DNA of 11,037 nucleotides from Prevotellaceae bacterium. Lineage in GTDB: Bacteria > Bacteroidota > Bacteroidia > Bacteroidales > UBA932. A model generated the notes under the pieces. That model had not been told where the DNA came from, did not search any database, and saw only the letters and a list, made by a program, of their open reading frames with translations. The stretch covers positions 1 to 11,037 of the forward strand of contig JAISSE010000039.1 in NCBI GenBank assembly GCA_031273285.1, written 5' to 3'. This document shows positions 1 through 6,518 of this stretch, in pieces (the first letter of the stretch is position 1; each line of letters begins with the position of its first letter). A program made the translations under genes and the position numbers.

Positions 1-514
1 GTCGGGCAACAAGCTGGTCAGCTGTTACCGGCAAAACCGCGAGGACGACTGGCGCTGGTTCGAAGCCTACCTGACATACGACAACAGCATCCTTCCCGAA
101 AGCCTGCTGTATGCCTGGCGGATAACAAAAAACGCCGCATACAGGGAAATCGCCGAAGAGTCTTTCAACTTCCTGCTGGAAAAAACATTTACCGAAGGGC
201 AGATAAGAGTGATTTCCAATCAGGGATGGCTTCAAAAGGCGTCCGGCAGAAAGGAATACGGGGAACAGCCGATAGATATTGCCGGCACGGTAACGGCGTT
301 ATCGACCTTCTATTCCGTATTCGGCAGGGAGGAATATTCGGCAAAACAGCGAATCGCGTTCAACTGGTTTCTGGGAAACAACCACCTGAACCAAATCATC
401 TACAATCCCGCAACCGGCGGCTGTTACGACGGACTGGAAGAACACAACATCAACCTGAACCAGGGAGCGGAATCAACGGTGTCGTATCTGCTGGCAAGGC
501 TGTGTATGGCGTGA
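1..514 (+). CDS. C-terminal part of a glycosyltransferase-associated alpha/alpha-toroid protein (5' truncated)
   Basis: The reading frame is open from base 2 to the TGA at 512-514, giving 170 C-terminal residues; the start lies outside the window. The protein is rich in helices and Trp/Tyr. Landmarks in order are WRWFEAYLTYDNSILPESLL (residues about 18-37), ISNQGWL (about 69-75), EQPID, WFLGNNHLN, NPATGGCYDGL and NLNQGAEST near the end. From memory, this motif series resembles the six-hairpin (alpha/alpha toroid) tail attached to some GT4-type glycosyltransferases or found beside carbohydrate phosphorylase genes in Bacteroidota and cyanobacteria. That assignment is by recognition, not by search. 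If correct, the protein acts in the cytoplasm on an oligosaccharide or glycan. Without the N-terminal part, transferase or hydrolase activity cannot be decided. The stop codon is the first base-contact with the 7-bp repeat array that follows. Confidence 0.55.
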   Translation, partial: SGNKLVSCYRQNREDDWRWFEAYLTYDNSILPESLLYAWRITKNAAYREIAEESFNFLLEKTFTEGQIRVISNQGWLQKASGRKEYGEQPIDIAGTVTALSTFYSVFGREEYSAKQRIAFNWFLGNNHLNQIIYNPATGGCYDGLEEHNINLNQGAESTVSYLLARLCMA

Positions 515-590
515 ACGATGGACTATAAACTATGAACTATAAACGATAAACGATAAACGATAAACTATAAACGATGAACTATAAACGATA
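514..590. repeat. Tandem 7-bp repeat array, 11 units
   Basis: Eleven consecutive heptads follow the consensus AAC(G/T)AT(A/G), with one imperfect unit (GACTATA, 521-527). The variants present are AACGATA, AACTATA, AACGATG and AACTATG. Periodicity is exact with no indels, and the first unit begins on the last base of the upstream gene's stop codon. The array has no coding potential and is AT-rich. Arrays of this kind recur in intergenic regions of some Bacteroidota genomes as far as I recall; their role is unknown to me. Confidence 0.85.
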
Positions 591-591
591 G

Positions 592-707
592 CAAGATTTT
601 TTCAGACTATTATGGTCGGACTGTATCCGAAATCGCGCCGAGTTTATCGTTCATACATCATACTTCATACATCATACTTCATACATCACACATCAAAAAA
701 AATCTTG
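592..707. repeat. 11-bp perfect inverted repeat framing the second repeat array
   Basis: CAAGATTTTTT at 592-602 is the exact reverse complement of AAAAAATCTTG at 697-707, with 94 nt between them. The interval contains a unique ~48-bp segment and the second heptad array (651-692). The long gap and AT-rich arms make a simple terminator hairpin unlikely. It could mark the ends of a small non-autonomous repeat unit, but no target duplication is evident. Confidence 0.5.
651..692. repeat. Second heptad array (14-bp unit, three copies)
   Basis: The 14-bp unit TCATACATCATACT occurs at 651-664 and 665-678, followed by a degenerate third copy TCATACATCACACA at 679-692. Each unit is two related heptads, TCATACA and TCATACT. 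Its complementary strand (AAGTATG-type heptads) is one base from AACTATG of the first array, so the two arrays look like diverged, oppositely oriented relatives. GTTTATCGT at 642-650, just before it, is also the reverse complement of bases in the first array. Confidence 0.8.
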
Positions 708-713
708 TTTTTC

Positions 714-743
714 TTTGAAGTTTGTAATTATTTTGTACCTTTG
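714..743 (+). promoter_or_regulatory. Bacteroidota-type promoter for yebC and downstream genes
   Basis: TTTG at 714-717 (-33 element) and TACCTTTG at 736-743 (-7 element, an exact TAnnTTTG match) are separated by 18 nt. Transcription would start about 5-7 nt further on, leaving a leader of roughly 45 nt before the ATG at 794. It lies directly after the repeat arrays, so array length changes could alter its upstream context. Confidence 0.6.
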
Positions 744-793
744 CGCGTCGTTTTATTAATGTTATAGAAGATTATATTGGTTAGTAACTATTT

Positions 794-1528
794 ATGGGAA
801 GGGCATTTGAATATAGAAAAGCAACCAAACTGAAGCGTTGGGGCAACATGGCAAAAGTATTTACAAAGCTGGGTAAACAGATTACCATAGCGGCAAAATC
901 GGGTACGGATCCCTCAACGAATCCGAGCCTTAGAGCCATAATACAGAACGCCAAAGCCGAAAACATGCCCAAGGAAAATATCGAAAGAGCGATAAAACGG
1001 GCTGTCGAAAAAGAACAGTCCGATTACAAGGAAGTGGTTTACGAGGGTTACGGACCTTACGGCGTGGCTTTTATAATCGAAACGGCAACCGATAATCCGA
1101 CAAGAACGGTTGCCAACGTGCGCAGCTATTTCAACAAATACAACGGTTCGCTGGGAACGTCGGGAAGCGTGGAATTTATGTTCGACCACAAATGCGTTTT
1201 CAAAGTCGCTCTTAGAGAAGGAACGGACATTGAGGAACTTGAGTTCGTACTTATCGACTACGGCGCAGAAGAACTGTTTATCGACGAAAACGAAATAATG
1301 ATTTACGGAACATTCGAATCGTTCGGCAGCATCCAAAAATATCTGGAAGAAAACGGTTTTGAGATAATCAACGCAAGTTTCGAGCGAATCCCCACCGGCG
1401 AGCTGAAGGTTCTCACTCCGGAGCAAACCGTTGAATTAAATAAACTTATAGACAAATTTCATGAGGACGACGATGTTCAGAATGTGTTCCACAACATGTC
1501 CGAATCGGTAGAACAAGCGGAAAAATGA
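794..1528 (+). CDS. yebC: YebC/TACO1 family protein (PmpR-like)
   Basis: The product has 244 residues, a normal length for the YebC/DUF28 family. The N-terminus (MGRAFEYRKATKLKRWGNMAKVF) is the form typical of Bacteroidota members, which supports the ATG at 794 rather than the internal Met at MAKVF. Further family landmarks are the first-domain segment around residues 45-70 (NPSLRAIIQNAKAENMPKEN, then IERAI), YEGYGPYGVAFI (about 83-94), and TDNPTRTVANVR followed by GSLGTSGSVEFMF. Members have been described as DNA-binding transcription regulators and, with mitochondrial TACO1, as ribosome-associated factors that help translate difficult stretches such as polyproline. Which role applies here cannot be told from sequence. 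It is the first gene after a strong promoter and its stop overlaps the next start (ATGA), implying translational coupling to the rhomboid gene. Confidence 0.93.
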   Translation: MGRAFEYRKATKLKRWGNMAKVFTKLGKQITIAAKSGTDPSTNPSLRAIIQNAKAENMPKENIERAIKRAVEKEQSDYKEVVYEGYGPYGVAFIIETATDNPTRTVANVRSYFNKYNGSLGTSGSVEFMFDHKCVFKVALREGTDIEELEFVLIDYGAEELFIDENEIMIYGTFESFGSIQKYLEENGFEIINASFERIPTGELKVLTPEQTVELNKLIDKFHEDDDVQNVFHNMSESVEQAEK

Positions 1529-2190
1529 GTATGTTCGGTAATCCTGTATCACAAACGCCTGCGGTAGTAAAAAATTTACTGATTATCAACTGTATAATGT
1601 TTTTGGCAAGTTATCTGTTCGAAAACTTTATGATTACCACATTTTCGCTTTTTTATCCCGCATCTCCCTGGTTCAAGTTTTTTCAACTGCTCACGCACAT
1701 GTTCATGCATGCGGATTTGATGCATTTGTTCTTCAATATGTATGCCTTATGGCTGTTCGGGAGCATGATTGAGAGAGTATGGGGCGGCAAGAAATTTCTG
1801 TTCTACTATATAGTAACGGGCTTGGGCGCCGCCTGCCTGCACTTGTTCATAATGTATCTTAATGTAAGCAGTTTGAATGTGGCGGACTATCACGAAGGTA
1901 TAGTCCGGATTTATCGGACGCCCACCTTAGGCGCGTCGGGCGCGGTATTCGGCGTTTTGCTTGCCTTCGGGATGATGTTTCCGAATACCGTATTGCAGCT
2001 CATTTTCCCGCCCGTACGGCTGAAAGCTATCTGGCTGGTAGTGATATACGGCGTGCTGGAACTGTTTTTCGGAATAACCGGCACAACTGGCGGAGTCGCC
2101 CATTTTGCACATGTCGGCGGGATGCTGTTCGGATTTATTCTGGTAAAATACTGGCAATACAAAGGAACTCTGTTCCGTAACGACGATTAA
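1525..2190 (+). CDS. Rhomboid family intramembrane serine protease
   Basis: The 221-residue polytopic membrane protein carries the full rhomboid active-site set. HLFFN (His67, Asn71) provides the oxyanion-side residues, GASGAVFG (Ser138 in GxSG) the nucleophile, and AHVGG (His196) the catalytic base. Hydrophobic segments occur near residues 18-32, 66-82, 92-112, 135-152, 168-183 and 195-210, consistent with the six-helix GlpG-like core and no extra domain. Rhomboids cleave transmembrane substrates within the inner membrane; the substrate here is unknown. The ATG at 1525 overlaps the yebC stop by 4 nt; a second in-frame ATG two codons on would change little. A gap of 49 nt separates it from atpE, with no recognisable promoter between them, so read-through into the ATP synthase genes is plausible. 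Confidence 0.93.
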   Translation: MSMFGNPVSQTPAVVKNLLIINCIMFLASYLFENFMITTFSLFYPASPWFKFFQLLTHMFMHADLMHLFFNMYALWLFGSMIERVWGGKKFLFYYIVTGLGAACLHLFIMYLNVSSLNVADYHEGIVRIYRTPTLGASGAVFGVLLAFGMMFPNTVLQLIFPPVRLKAIWLVVIYGVLELFFGITGTTGGVAHFAHVGGMLFGFILVKYWQYKGTLFRNDD

Positions 2191-2239
2191 TTATAATTTA
2201 TTAAATATATTGACTGTTTAAAATAAAAAAAATACGAAA

Positions 2240-2488
2240 ATGATTTTAGGATTAATTCTTTTGCAAGCCACGGGCTTGGCAAATTTTGGCGCATCCATCG
2301 GGGCGGGAATTGTAATTATCGGAGCGGCAATAGGTCTGGGGAAAATAGGCACTGCCGCCCTGGAAGCCATCGCCCGTCAGCCCGAAAAGACAAACGACAT
2401 AAGGTCGACCATGATTTTGGCTATGGCGCTGATCGAAGGGGCTACTTTTTTTGCAATACTTGTATGTATTCTGGCGTTAATATTATAA
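2240..2488 (+). CDS. atpE: F-type ATP synthase subunit c
   Basis: The 82-residue hairpin of two transmembrane helices is the usual c-subunit size. Helix 1 (about 13-37) carries the small-residue pattern GASIGAGIVIIGAAIGLGKIG for ring packing. The polar loop is ARQPE (45-49), where the conserved RQP contacts the central stalk. Helix 2 (about 55-81) contains the ion-carrying carboxylate Glu66 in ALIEGATFF. The position 33 residues before Glu66 is Leu33, not the Gln found in well-studied sodium-binding rings, which favours proton coupling by inference. It forms the rotor ring in the inner membrane. In Bacteroides the gene normally follows atpB (subunit a), but here a rhomboid gene is upstream and atpB is absent. 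The leader is A-rich with no clear Shine-Dalgarno, as is common in this phylum. Confidence 0.95.
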   Translation: MILGLILLQATGLANFGASIGAGIVIIGAAIGLGKIGTAALEAIARQPEKTNDIRSTMILAMALIEGATFFAILVCILALIL

Positions 2489-2507
2489 CAGGTTAATCGG
2501 TAATAGC

Positions 2508-3005
2508 ATGGACCTTTTCAAACCGGATGCGGGATTATTGTTCTGGATGCTGCTTTCGTTTGTAATACTGTTTGTTGTACTGCGAAAATATGCATGGCCC
2601 GGCATTCTGAACGGTATAGGCGAAAGAAACAAAAACATCGAGGACGCTCTTGTATCGGCACAAAAAGCCAAAGAGCAGCTGGATGAAATTCGGCATGAAA
2701 GTCAGGAACTTATTGCCCGGGCAAAAGAAGAACAGATAAAAATACTGCAGGAAGGCAAACAGATAAAGGACACGATTATCGTTGCGGCGCAGGAGCAGGC
2801 AAAAGCCGAAGCGGGGAAAATTATTGCGGAAGCGCACAGATTCATCGAAAAACAGAAGGAAGAGGCTATGAAAGAAATTGATAACAAGATAACAAACTTA
2901 TCAATCGAAATAGCCGAAATAATTCTTAGAAAGAAACTGGAAGATGCGGAAGAACAGAGAACTCTTGCCGGTAAATTGATAAACAAAATGAGTCGAACAG
3001 TTTAA
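2508..3005 (+). CDS. atpF: F-type ATP synthase subunit b
   Basis: The 165 residues match the family size. A single N-terminal membrane helix (about residues 8-26, LLFWMLLSFVILFVVLRKY) ends in the typical W-P-x-I motif (WPGIL). Then comes a long charged helix rich in Ala, Lys, Glu and Gln (about 35-145), which forms the dimeric coiled-coil peripheral stalk. The C-terminal part (IAEIILRKKLEDAEEQRTLA and onward) corresponds to the segment that binds subunit delta. The gene starts 19 nt after the atpE stop and is followed 18 nt later by atpH, the standard c-b-delta order. Function is the stator linking the a-c membrane sector to the F1 head. Confidence 0.94.
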   Translation: MDLFKPDAGLLFWMLLSFVILFVVLRKYAWPGILNGIGERNKNIEDALVSAQKAKEQLDEIRHESQELIARAKEEQIKILQEGKQIKDTIIVAAQEQAKAEAGKIIAEAHRFIEKQKEEAMKEIDNKITNLSIEIAEIILRKKLEDAEEQRTLAGKLINKMSRTV

Positions 3006-3023
3006 TATGAAATCCTTCCGGCA

Positions 3024-3581
3024 ATGAACACGGCAACAATAGGCACATTGTCATCGCGTTATGCACGGGCGCTGTATGCCTATGCACTCGATAACAATGA
3101 AGAAGAAAAAGTTTACGACGAAATGAAATATTTGTCGCACGGCTTTTTGTCCGTTCCCGAATTGAAAAAATTCCTGCAAAATCCGATACTTCCGCTCGAA
3201 ACAAAGCTGAAAGTTCTGGAAACGGCTGCCGGAGGCAATGCCGCAAAATGTTCCGCGCATTTCTACGAATTTCTTTTCGGCAGGGAAAAGGAGGATTTGC
3301 TGCTGTACATCGCAACGGCTTATTTATCGGTGTACCGGAAAGCGAAACACGTTGTGTTTGTTGATTTGACGGTTGCGGCGGAGCCGGAAAACGACTTTGT
3401 CGAAAAGATTAAAAATCATGTTTTGAAAGAATACGACGAGAATACTGTTGTTGAAATGTCGATAAATTCGGATCCCGACATAATCGGTGGATTTATTCTT
3501 AACGTCGACGGCAAACAGCTGGATTTAAGCGTTAAAGGTGAATTGAATAATATACGTAAATTAATATTAAAAAAAATGTAA
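3024..3581 (+). CDS. atpH: F-type ATP synthase subunit delta (OSCP)
   Basis: The 185 residues match the delta/OSCP family. The N-terminal six-helix domain starts with SSRYARALYAYA (about 10-21), the classic RYAxAL signature that docks on the top of the alpha3beta3 head. It continues with FLQNPILPLETKLKVLE (about 50-66), a conserved element of that domain. The C-terminal domain ends with the diagnostic IIGGFILNVDGKQLDLSV (about 152-169) followed by a basic helix. The protein connects F1 to the subunit-b stalk in the cytoplasm. In most relatives the next gene is atpA. Here the gene ends in an A-rich stretch and a DUF5606 gene starts 3 nt later, so the operon is interrupted. Confidence 0.94.
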   Translation: MNTATIGTLSSRYARALYAYALDNNEEEKVYDEMKYLSHGFLSVPELKKFLQNPILPLETKLKVLETAAGGNAAKCSAHFYEFLFGREKEDLLLYIATAYLSVYRKAKHVVFVDLTVAAEPENDFVEKIKNHVLKEYDENTVVEMSINSDPDIIGGFILNVDGKQLDLSVKGELNNIRKLILKKM

Positions 3582-3584
3582 ACA

Positions 3585-4037
3585 ATGCAGACGGACATAC
3601 AGAAAATCGTATCAGTCTCCGGATATTCGGGATTGTACAAATATCTCTCACAGGCTCGCCACGGGATTATTGTGGAAAGCATAAAGGACGGCAAACGGAT
3701 GTGCATACCCGCGCTCGCGAAAGTCAGTTCGTTAGCGGACATAACTGTTTATACCGAAAACGGCGACGATTTGATGCTGAAAGAAATTCTCATCAAGATT
3801 CGGGAAAAAACCGGAGGAGAGAAAGCAGTATCGCACAAAGCGGCGTCGGAAGAACTGATGGCTTATTTCTCCGAAATAGTGCCGGGATACAGCAGGGACA
3901 AAGTATTCCCGCATCATGTAAAAAAAATGATTGAATGGTATAATATACTACAGGAAAACGATTTGCTTGACTTTACGGAAGACAAGCCGGAAGAACAGGG
4001 CGAGGATAAAGAGGATAAGGAAAACACTGAATCCTGA
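3585..4037 (+). CDS. DUF5606 family protein
   Basis: The 150-residue soluble protein opens with IQKIVSVSGYSGLYKYLSQA (5-24) and continues IIVESIKDGKRM, then LADITVYTENGD. This matches the Bacteroidota family DUF5606 as I remember it; no function has been established to my knowledge. Residues about 65-125 contain KEILIKIREKTGG and the WYNIL segment of the conserved C-terminal half. The last ~20 residues form a highly acidic, Glu/Asp/Lys-rich tail that is probably disordered. No membrane segment or signal peptide is seen. The ATG lies 3 nt after the atpH stop, so it is very probably co-transcribed with atpEFH. That position is unusual, because I would expect atpA there. The 205 nt after it hold no other gene that I can support. 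Confidence 0.82.
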   Translation: MQTDIQKIVSVSGYSGLYKYLSQARHGIIVESIKDGKRMCIPALAKVSSLADITVYTENGDDLMLKEILIKIREKTGGEKAVSHKAASEELMAYFSEIVPGYSRDKVFPHHVKKMIEWYNILQENDLLDFTEDKPEEQGEDKEDKENTES

Positions 4038-4190
4038 TTTGTTCGTCGGCTGCAAGTTGCGGAAAAACGGTTATTCGCGGAAAATTTTCGCAGCCTCCGC
4101 TGTCCGGCTCTTTGCGCCTATCGGTTTGATTGTCAGAAATTCGTGTACGCAAATGTTTGATATGGAATATTTTTTTTGGATAAAATCCTG

Positions 4191-4218
4191 TTTGGTTTGA
4201 AAATAATGTGTATATTTG
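4191..4218 (+). promoter_or_regulatory. Candidate promoter for the phosphodiesterase-dpm1-menG cluster
   Basis: TATATTTG at 4211-4218 is an exact TAnnTTTG -7 match. TTTG at 4191-4194 gives a 16-nt spacer, slightly short; a second TTTG at 4196-4199 would be too close. The initiating ATG lies 25 nt downstream at 4243. The position at the start of a same-strand gene cluster after a 205-nt gap supports it. Confidence 0.5.
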
Positions 4219-4242
4219 TACATAATTTAATAATGATTTTAG

Positions 4243-5025
4243 ATGAGAACTTTCGTTTATATATTGTTTTTCATGTTAATGAGCAGTGTAACCATGCGTG
4301 CGCAAGATATATATAAGAAATTTTTTTCGGACAATGCCGTTGTAGCCCATCGGGGAGCGTGGAAAGCCAAGGGAATACCTCAAAATTCCATAGAATCGCT
4401 AAGAGAGGCAATGCGTTTGGGATGTGCGGGTTCCGAATTTGACGTTCACATGACGGCGGACAGTGTTTTTGTGCTGTGCCACGACAACAACTTCTTCGGA
4501 AAAGTGATCGAGAAACATACTTATTCCGAACTGGCGGCGACAAAACTGCCGAACGGAGAAACCGTTCCGACACTGGAACAGGCGCTTATGGAAGGAATGA
4601 AACAAACCGATACAAGACTGTTTCTGGAAATAAAAAGCTCGTCGACGGTAGAAAGAACCGTGCGCAGCACTGAAAAAATCGTGGAAAAAGTCAATGAACT
4701 CGGAGCGCAACCGTGGGTTTTCTACATCGCTTTCGACTATAACGCCGTCAAAAGAGTCAAACAGCTGGTTCCTTCGGCTGCCGTCGCATACCTGAACGGG
4801 GATATTTCGCCCGAACAGCTGCAAAAGGACAATATTACGGGTCTTGATTATCATTATAATGTTTTCAAAAACGACACTTCGCTGATAACAAATTCCAAAA
4901 ACCTCGGTTTGAGCCTGAATGTCTGGACGGTTAACAAATCCGAAGACATGGATTTTTTCACAAGTCAGGATTTCGAATATATCACTACCGACGAACCCGA
5001 ACTCCTGTTGAGTAAAAAGAAATAG
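4243..5025 (+). CDS. Exported glycerophosphodiester phosphodiesterase (GDPD family)
   Basis: The protein has 260 residues. Residues 1-20 form a signal peptide (a basic start, then VYILFFMLMSS) with likely cleavage after MRA before Gln21; there is no lipobox Cys, so it should be a soluble periplasmic enzyme. The mature part carries the GDPD TIM-barrel motif AHRG (35-38, catalytic His36 and Arg37), followed by QNSIES (47-52), the variant of the usual ENT-E element. SEFDVH (64-69) supplies metal ligands Glu65 and Asp67, CHDN (79-82) gives the second catalytic His80, and FLEIKS (127-132) supplies Glu129 and Lys131. The family hydrolyses glycerophosphodiesters to glycerol-3-phosphate and an alcohol with a divalent metal. 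The exact substrate is unknown. It heads a cluster with dpm1-like and menG genes, 31 nt before the former. Confidence 0.9.
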   Translation: MRTFVYILFFMLMSSVTMRAQDIYKKFFSDNAVVAHRGAWKAKGIPQNSIESLREAMRLGCAGSEFDVHMTADSVFVLCHDNNFFGKVIEKHTYSELAATKLPNGETVPTLEQALMEGMKQTDTRLFLEIKSSSTVERTVRSTEKIVEKVNELGAQPWVFYIAFDYNAVKRVKQLVPSAAVAYLNGDISPEQLQKDNITGLDYHYNVFKNDTSLITNSKNLGLSLNVWTVNKSEDMDFFTSQDFEYITTDEPELLLSKKK

Positions 5026-5056
5026 TCCGAATATCATCACTTAAAAAACTATAAAC

Positions 5057-5785
5057 ATGGCAGATAAAAAATTAGTTATTATTCCGACTTACAATGAAAA
5101 AGAAAATATCGGAGCAATTATCGAAAAAGTTTTCTCGCTCGACGAAAACTTTGAAATTTTGATTATTGACGACGGTTCACCCGACGGTACTGCAAACATA
5201 GTCAAAGAACTGCAAAAGAATTATCCCGATTCGCTTCATCTTCTGGAACGGTCGGGAAAATTGGGACTGGGAACGGCATACATCACGGGTTTCAAATATG
5301 CTATCGAGCATAAATATGACTATATTTTCGAAATGGACGCGGATTTTTCGCACAATCCCGACGATTTGGTACATTTATACGAAGCATGTTGCGCCGGTGC
5401 GGATATAGCCGTAGGGTCGAGATACATATCGGGAGTAAACGTTGTGAACTGGCCCATGAGCAGGGTAATACTCTCATACTACGCATCTTCATACGTGCGT
5501 TTGGTTACGCGAATGAAAATCAAGGATGCGACGGCAGGATTCAAGTGCTATACGTTCAAAGTGCTGAATGCCATAAATTTCGACCGAATCAAGATGAAAG
5601 GCTACGGTTTTCAGATAGAAATGAAATATACCGCATGGAAACTCGGATTCAAAATAGTCGAAGTGCCGATTATTTTCATCGACAGAAAATTAGGCTCGTC
5701 GAAAATGAGTTCCGGAATATTCGGTGAAGCTGCCTGGGGTGTGTTCAAACTGCGTTTCAGAAAAATCAAACCCTTAAAATCCTGA
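5057..5785 (+). CDS. Polyprenyl-phosphate mannosyltransferase (DPM1-like, GT2)
   Basis: This 242-residue GT2 (GT-A fold) enzyme begins with VIIPTYNEKENI (7-18) and carries the nucleotide-binding DDGSPDGT (38-45). Then come GLGTAYITGF (70-79) and the metal-binding MDADFSHNP (93-101, Asp94/Asp96). The DPM1-type acceptor-side motifs ATAGFKCY, GYGFQIEM and RKLGSSKM follow. No transmembrane helix follows the catalytic domain, as in the short DPM1-type enzymes. It would transfer mannose (possibly another hexose) from GDP-sugar to undecaprenyl phosphate at the cytoplasmic face of the inner membrane, supplying lipid-linked sugar for envelope glycans. The sugar specificity is inferred from similarity only. 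menG follows with one base between stop and start, so the two are probably co-translated. An A-rich leader replaces a Shine-Dalgarno sequence. Confidence 0.9.
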   Translation: MADKKLVIIPTYNEKENIGAIIEKVFSLDENFEILIIDDGSPDGTANIVKELQKNYPDSLHLLERSGKLGLGTAYITGFKYAIEHKYDYIFEMDADFSHNPDDLVHLYEACCAGADIAVGSRYISGVNVVNWPMSRVILSYYASSYVRLVTRMKIKDATAGFKCYTFKVLNAINFDRIKMKGYGFQIEMKYTAWKLGFKIVEVPIIFIDRKLGSSKMSSGIFGEAAWGVFKLRFRKIKPLKS

Positions 5786-5786
5786 G

Positions 5787-6488
5787 ATGGAAAAAAACAA
5801 AGTGGCGGAGATGTTCAACAGTATCGCACCCGGATACGACTTCCTGAACAGGCTGTTATCCATGGGTATCGACAGAATTTGGCGACGAAAACTAAGAAAA
5901 ATGCTTGACGTCTCGAATCCCGTTGTTATTCTGGATGTTGCTACCGGAACCGGAGACCTTGCCATTGAATGTGTCCAAAACGGAAAAAAGAAAACGCGAA
6001 AAATTACGGGTATCGACATTTCCGAAAAAATGCTTGAAAAAGGACGGGAAAAGATTAGAAAAAAGAATCTTGCCGACTGTATAGAACTTCGTTACGGCGA
6101 CAGTGAAAATCTGGATTTCGAACCGGACACCTTCGACGCCGTAGTAGTCGGTTTCGGTGTGCGCAATTTTGAAAATCCGGAAAAAGGACTGCTGGAAATG
6201 CACAGGGTTACGAAACCTGCGGGTAAGGTTTTTATACTGGATTTTTCGTTGCCGCGCAATCCGTTCATCCGGACGCTGTACGGGTTTTATTTTTTCCGCA
6301 TTCTTCCGTTTATCGGGAAAACAGTGTCGGGAAACAATCACGCATACGGATATTTACCCGAATCGGTCAATCATTTTCCGCAGTACGAACAAATGACAAA
6401 CCTGATGAGTAAAGTCGGATTCGAAAATACGGAATACAAACCGCTGGCTTTCGGAATTGCAACCATTTATTCGGGAGAGGTAAGTTAA
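5787..6488 (+). CDS. ubiE: Demethylmenaquinone methyltransferase (UbiE/MenG)
   Basis: The 233 residues match the family. Landmarks are APGYDFLNRLLSMGIDRIWR (14-33, the UbiE family N-terminal signature), SAM motif I ILDVATGTGD (48-57), GIDISEKML (75-83, acidic residue for the SAM ribose), and GFGVRNF (122-128) with HRVTKPAGK and LDFSLPRN after it. The C-terminal part carries GYLPESVNHFP, another family signature. The enzyme methylates demethylmenaquinone to menaquinone in the last step of quinone synthesis, next to the membrane. In Bacteroidota the product serves anaerobic or microaerobic respiration. The ATG at 5787 comes one base after the preceding stop; an esterase gene follows. No other menaquinone genes are present in the window. 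Confidence 0.94.
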   Translation: MEKNKVAEMFNSIAPGYDFLNRLLSMGIDRIWRRKLRKMLDVSNPVVILDVATGTGDLAIECVQNGKKKTRKITGIDISEKMLEKGREKIRKKNLADCIELRYGDSENLDFEPDTFDAVVVGFGVRNFENPEKGLLEMHRVTKPAGKVFILDFSLPRNPFIRTLYGFYFFRILPFIGKTVSGNNHAYGYLPESVNHFPQYEQMTNLMSKVGFENTEYKPLAFGIATIYSGEVS

Positions 6489-6518
6489 TTGAAATCAATA
6501 AATTATAAAATTACGGTT

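Noticed and set aside
616..630. Small hairpin TCGGA-ctgta-TCCGA as terminator of the first gene
   Set aside because: It has five base pairs, no following T-run, and lies about 100 nt after the stop codon; not supportable.
4038..4242. Possible gene between DUF5606 and the phosphodiesterase
   Set aside because: The only open frame overlaps DUF5606 in another frame and lacks a plausible start or motif; apart from the candidate promoter I see nothing here.
5047..5056. AACTATAAAC directly before the dpm1-like start, matching the heptad array at 514-590
   Set aside because: It is a single 10-nt AT-rich match in an A-rich leader, most simply a coincidence.
6489..6518. TTG start for the esterase immediately after menG
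   Set aside because: The ten added residues (polar, KSINYK-like) would precede a complete signal peptide that starts at the ATG at 6519.
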